From NCBI GenBank assembly GCA_964650405.1, contig CAZYTO010000330.1:1-5491 (forward strand): DNA of 5,491 nucleotides. Reading direction: 5' to 3'. Both the position numbers and the translations under genes were made by a program. Below, one piece after another: positions 1 to 5,491 of the stretch. How positions within the stretch are numbered: the stretch's first letter is position 1; each line of letters begins with the position of its first letter. The stretch comes from CAZYTO01 sp964650405 (GTDB taxonomy: Bacteria > Acidobacteriota > Thermoanaerobaculia > Gp7-AA8). Below the pieces are notes generated by a model. It was not told the DNA's origin. It saw nothing but the letters and a program-made list of their open reading frames with translations, and did not search any database.

Positions 1-2530
<2,530 letters not shown>

Positions 2531-2534
<4 letters not shown>

Positions 2535-2550
2535 TGATACACCTTCGCCA
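2531..2550 (-). promoter_or_regulatory. Translational coupling site: ribosome-binding site and ATGA stop/start overlap
   Basis: On the minus strand AAGGTG lies 5 bases before the kinase ATG (2534-2532). The TGA of the exported protein gene occupies 2533-2531. The ribosome-binding site lies within the last codons of the upstream gene. This arrangement is typical of translational coupling and fixes the kinase start. Confidence 0.8.
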
Positions 2551-3109
2551 CCTGCAGGAAGAACGACTTGAGAGCGATGCGCGACGACTCCAGCGTGGCC
2601 CGGTTCAGGTAGGGCCGCACCTGCGCCTCGATGGACAGCCCTCCCAGGATGCCGCTCTCCACGTCCCCTTCGAACGGCGAGTAGACGATGACGTGGTGGT
2701 CGATGCTGAAGCGCACCAGCGACTGCACCGTGGCCCGCGGGGTGAGGTCGGTGACGAACACGCCGGCCGGCTCGCGCCCCGCGTACTTCGCGAAGGCCGG
2801 ATCATTGGTGGCCTCCGCCGCGACCGACAGGCCGTGCACGTCGCCCCCCGCGGCGAAGGCTTGGGCCAGCTCCGCCGCCCGCCGCCCGTCATTCACATAG
2901 AAGAAGAGGATGAGGATCTGGTTCGTCGCGACGGTCTTCTTCGGCAGATCGAGATCAGCCGCCAGCAGGGCTCGGAAGACCCGCGCCCCGACCTCGGTGC
3001 GGCGGTCGAGCATGTCGTCCGACCGCAGCACCGGAGCGGCGCTCACTGCCAGCGACAGCGCCACGGCGGCCAGGCGTCGCACCACACGTGCGCGGAGCGG
3101 AAGGTTCAT
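2531..3109 (-). CDS. Exported YfiR/DUF4154-like periplasmic protein, probable partner of the downstream kinase
   Basis: A 192-residue protein with a Sec-type signal peptide: a basic start (R6, R8, R11, R12), a hydrophobic stretch about 13-24 and a plausible cleavage site at VSA/AP near residue 24. The mature part alternates hydrophobic strands and helices. It ends with a glycine-rich turn (GILGGLSIE), an R-P-Y-L-N step and a closing helix ending KSFFLQVAKVYQ. This resembles the C-terminal half of YfiR-family (DUF4154) proteins, where a GxI strand, an INLxAA-like step and a LLxLAK helix occur. YfiR in Pseudomonas is a periplasmic regulator of a membrane signalling protein. The stop codon overlaps the kinase start by four bases, so translation is probably coupled and the two proteins probably work together. 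The start at 3109 lacks a clear Shine-Dalgarno site but is the one that gives a full signal peptide. The gene is certain; the family call is remote, and a small periplasmic-binding-like fold is the alternative. Confidence 0.85.
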
Positions 3110-3137
3110 GAGCGATTTCGGGACGAACGTTCAGGCG

Positions 3138-3143
3138 ATTATC
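3138..3143 (-). promoter_or_regulatory. Candidate -10 box (GATAAT) for the exported-protein/kinase operon
   Basis: GATAAT on the minus strand matches the sigma-70 TATAAT consensus at five of six positions and stands out in GC-rich DNA. It ends 28 bases before the ATG at 3109, giving an estimated 5' leader of about 20 bases. No convincing -35 box lies 17 bases upstream; the dyad at 3149-3183 occupies that area, so an activator or repressor could act there. The function is inferred from position. Confidence 0.45.
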
Positions 3144-3148
3144 CCACG

Positions 3149-3183
3149 CGGGTGACGGGCGTGCGAGCGGCAGGAGTCACCCG
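3149..3183. repeat. 8-bp inverted repeat (CGGGTGAC/GTCACCCG) in the divergent intergenic region
   Basis: The arms are perfect: CGGGTGAC at 3149-3156 and GTCACCCG at 3176-3183, separated by 19 bases. The centre-to-centre distance of the arms is 27 bp. The dyad lies upstream of the minus-strand -10 box (3138-3143) and covers its -35 area, as an operator for a dimeric regulator might. It could also fold as a weak hairpin, or be chance in GC-rich DNA. Confidence 0.5.
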
Positions 3184-3205
3184 GCGGGTACCCCCAAAGG
3201 CGACC

Positions 3206-3235
3206 TTGGCTCCCTAGCGCCCCTCGGGATATCGT
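3206..3235 (+). promoter_or_regulatory. Candidate promoter (TTGGCT - 18 bp - TATCGT) for the OLD-family relic
   Basis: TTGGCT at 3206-3211 matches the -35 consensus at four positions. TATCGT at 3230-3235 matches the -10 consensus at its key first two and last bases. The -10 box ends 7 bases before the ATG at 3243 and there is no Shine-Dalgarno sequence, so a transcript from here would be leaderless or nearly so. This is a weak call based on spacing. Confidence 0.35.
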
Positions 3236-3242
3236 GACTTGA

Positions 3243-4579
3243 ATGCTGACGGGGCTGACGGTCCGCAACTTCAAGAAGCTCGGGGACGTGAGAATCGAGC
3301 TCGGGCAGAACGTCGTCTTCATCGGACCGAACAACTCGGGAAAGAGCACTGCCCTCCAGGCGCTAACACTGTGGAACGCCGGACTCAAACGATGGAATGA
3401 GAAGCGCGCCGGCGGAACCCCGGAGAAGCGGCCCGGGGTCACCATCAACCGTCGCGACCTGTTCGCTTTGCCGATCCCGAATACGAACCTGCTCTGGCGT
3501 AATCTGCATGTCCGCGACGTACAACGGCTGGGGGGTAAGGTTCAGACGAAGAACGTCCGGATCGACATCGTCGTCGAAGGGGTTACTTCGGAAGGAACCT
3601 GGAGCTGCGGCCTCGAGTTCGACTACGCGAATGAAGAGTCATTCTATTGTCGCCCTTTGCGCACAAACGGAGCTCGCATGGAGGTTCCCCGTGCCGCAGC
3701 CGGTGTGGAGGTCGTTTTTCTTCCTCCGATGTCGGGGTTGACGGCCAACGAAACACGGCTCGATAGCGTTGGCGATCAACGTTCGGATCGGCGAAGGCAG
3801 AACCGCAGAAGTCCTGCGAAACCTCTGTTTCATGGTCTACGGGTCGACGCCGGACCGCTGGAACCTCCTCCTGACGCACGTGCAGCGTTTGTTCGGAGTC
3901 ACTCTCGATGCGCCCGACTACATCGTGGAGCGCGGCGAGATTCAAATGACCTACCGGGAAGCGCACGGCACACGCCTCGACCTCTCTTCCGCCGGACGAG
4001 GGCTACAACAGGTCTTACTGCTGCTCGCGCACCTGTATGCGAATCCGAATTCCGTCTTACTGCTCGATGAGCCCGATGCCCATCTAGAGATCTTGAGGCA
4101 GCGCGAGATCTACAGGCTACTGACAGAGGTTGCGGCGCAGCAGGAATGTCAGGTCATCCTCTGGTCATGCGGACCTGGAAGCGGCGCGAGATTGAGAACT
4201 ATCTGACCTCCGATAGAGCGCTCCTGGCATTCGCCGAATCACAGGCAACGGGCATCATGGCCGGCCCCCTGTTCGAGGCGCAGGAGAAGCAGCGCCTGCG
4301 CACCGCAATGGCGGCCGCGATCGCCGAGATTTCGGACGCGCTTCGAAAACTCGGAAGCCGGATCCGTTCTCGGGCGACATCAAGGCGAGCGATGAGTTCT
4401 TGACACCCGTGTTCCGCACGTTTTTCCAGAAACTCGGATTGCCCGACCTCATGCAAAAGAGTGACTTTCACACTCTAGTGCGATTTCTGACGCCCGCTGA
4501 GGTTGATTCGGAGATTCGTGAAACATTGGATGCGATCAGGCTGGTTGCCGGGCGTGCGCGGCCTCTCGATCCCACGTAG
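3243..4579 (+). pseudogene. Decayed OLD-family ATPase/Toprim endonuclease gene (two frameshifts and an internal deletion)
   Basis: Overcoming-lysogenization-defect (OLD) family proteins couple an ABC-type ATPase to a Toprim DNA nuclease; relatives act in phage defence (P2 Old, Gabija GajA). The first segment (3243 to about 3771) starts with a RecF/OLD-like strand and Walker A GPNNSGKST (residues 28-36), and continues with ANEESFYCRPLR and FLPPMSGL as in intact relatives. Homology then moves to the next frame (about 3772-4160): INVRIGEGRTAEVLRNL, the signature-like LSSAGRGLQQ, and Walker B SVLLLDEPDAH. At about 4158-4166 it jumps from QVIL directly to MRTWKRREIENYL, so the ABC His loop and most of the Toprim domain, with its catalytic acidic residues, are missing. 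A last shift at 4353-4357 leads to DPFSGDIKASDEFL and a tail ending at TAG 4577-4579. As written, the first frame gives a 275-residue product whose last 99 or so residues are out-of-frame. The segment is more A/T-rich than its neighbours, which suggests transfer. Confidence 0.92.
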
Positions 4580-4676
4580 ATTCCCACAACCGATACCCTA
4601 CGCTCGACACTGGATACCCGACGTACCGCAGCCCGATACCTGACACCTGATACCCGATAGCCGGCACCCCGCACCC
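4579..4676. repeat. Degenerate heptanucleotide tandem array, consensus GATACCC (GGGTATC on minus strand)
   Basis: Reading in steps of seven from 4585, most units resemble GATACCC. Exact copies lie at 4592-4598, 4613-4619 and 4649-4655. One-base variants lie at 4635-4641 (GATACCT) and 4656-4662 (GATAGCC), and a two-base variant at 4642-4648 (GACACCT). The units in between are more worn. The phase holds over about 13 units with one extra base in the unit at 4620-4627. A first worn unit, GATTCCC, begins on the last base of the relic's stop codon. Heptameric tandem repeats between genes are known from filamentous cyanobacteria (STRR sequences) with other consensus sequences. No function can be read from the sequence. 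Open frames across it on the minus strand are a by-product of the repeat. Confidence 0.85.
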
Positions 4677-4686
4677 GGACCGGCTA
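4658..4686. repeat. 7-bp inverted repeat (TAGCCGG/CCGGCTA) overlapping the ettA -10 box
   Basis: Perfect arms at 4658-4664 and 4680-4686 enclose 15 bases. The left arm is built from the last clear heptamer units and the right arm shares two bases with the TACAAT box. There is no T-run after it, so it is not a standard intrinsic terminator. It may be an operator or a chance pairing. Confidence 0.45.
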
Positions 4687-4690
4687 CAAT
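4685..4690 (+). promoter_or_regulatory. -10 box (TACAAT) for ettA, implying a near-leaderless transcript
   Basis: TACAAT matches the sigma-70 -10 consensus at five of six positions and ends only 10 bases before the ettA ATG at 4701. With a start site 6-8 bases downstream, the 5' leader would be about 2-4 bases. The bases before the ATG are C-rich with no Shine-Dalgarno motif, which fits leaderless initiation. No good -35 box is visible; the heptamer array and inverted repeat occupy that space. Confidence 0.55.
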
Positions 4691-4700
4691 CCCGCCCCTC

Positions 4701-5491
<791 letters not shown>

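Noticed and set aside
3243..4579. Programmed ribosomal frameshifting to make a full OLD protein
   Set aside because: Two shifts in opposite directions would be needed and a domain would still be missing. No slippery heptamer or downstream structure is evident.
4579..4676. CRISPR array or regulator-site cluster
   Set aside because: Units of seven bases with no unique spacers rule out CRISPR. The units are too short and too worn to call as binding sites.
4658..4686. Intrinsic terminator after the OLD relic
   Set aside because: The 7-bp stem has a 15-base loop and no T-run follows; the bases after the right arm are the promoter box and a C-rich stretch.

Overview
The window is high-GC bacterial DNA with no RNA genes, CRISPR array or transposase. 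The protein families, the GC-rich codon use, the apparently leaderless starts and the degenerate heptamer array would suit a soil-type phylum such as Acidobacteriota (Vicinamibacteria-like). That placement is a guess from style, not from a marker gene.

Left part (1-3109, minus strand): a two-gene signalling operon. The first gene (2531-3109) encodes a small exported protein that looks like a remote relative of the YfiR/DUF4154 periplasmic family. Its stop codon overlaps the start codon of the second gene in an ATGA. The second gene (2534 down to the window edge) is a large hybrid histidine kinase with two membrane segments, a periplasmic sensor region, PAS, HisKA/HATPase_c and two receiver domains. 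All phosphotransfer residues are present. It is still open at base 1. The likely logic is that the exported protein modulates the kinase's periplasmic sensor.

Middle (3110-3242): a short divergent control region. It holds a -10-like box for the operon, a candidate -35/-10 pair for the rightward gene, and an 8-bp dyad with a 19-nt gap.

Middle right (3243-4579, plus strand): the corpse of an OLD-family (AAA/ABC-type ATPase plus Toprim nuclease) gene, a family linked to phage defence and DNA repair. The reading passes through three frames. There is a one-base gain near 3765-3772, an internal deletion near 4158-4166 that removes the ABC histidine loop and most of the Toprim nuclease domain, and a one-base loss near 4353-4357. 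The Walker A, signature and Walker B motifs and the C-terminal tail remain recognisable.

Right (4579-4700): directly abutting the dead gene's stop codon is a degenerate tandem array with a 7-bp period, consensus GATACCC (GGGTATC on the other strand). It runs into a 7-bp inverted repeat and a TACAAT -10 box placed so close to the next start that the transcript should be leaderless or nearly so.

Right edge (4701-5491, plus strand): the N-terminal 263 codons of ettA, an ABC-F translation factor, cut by the window.

No clearly new multi-gene system is visible. The points most worth following up are the decayed OLD nuclease, the heptamer array beside it, and the secreted-protein/hybrid-kinase pair.
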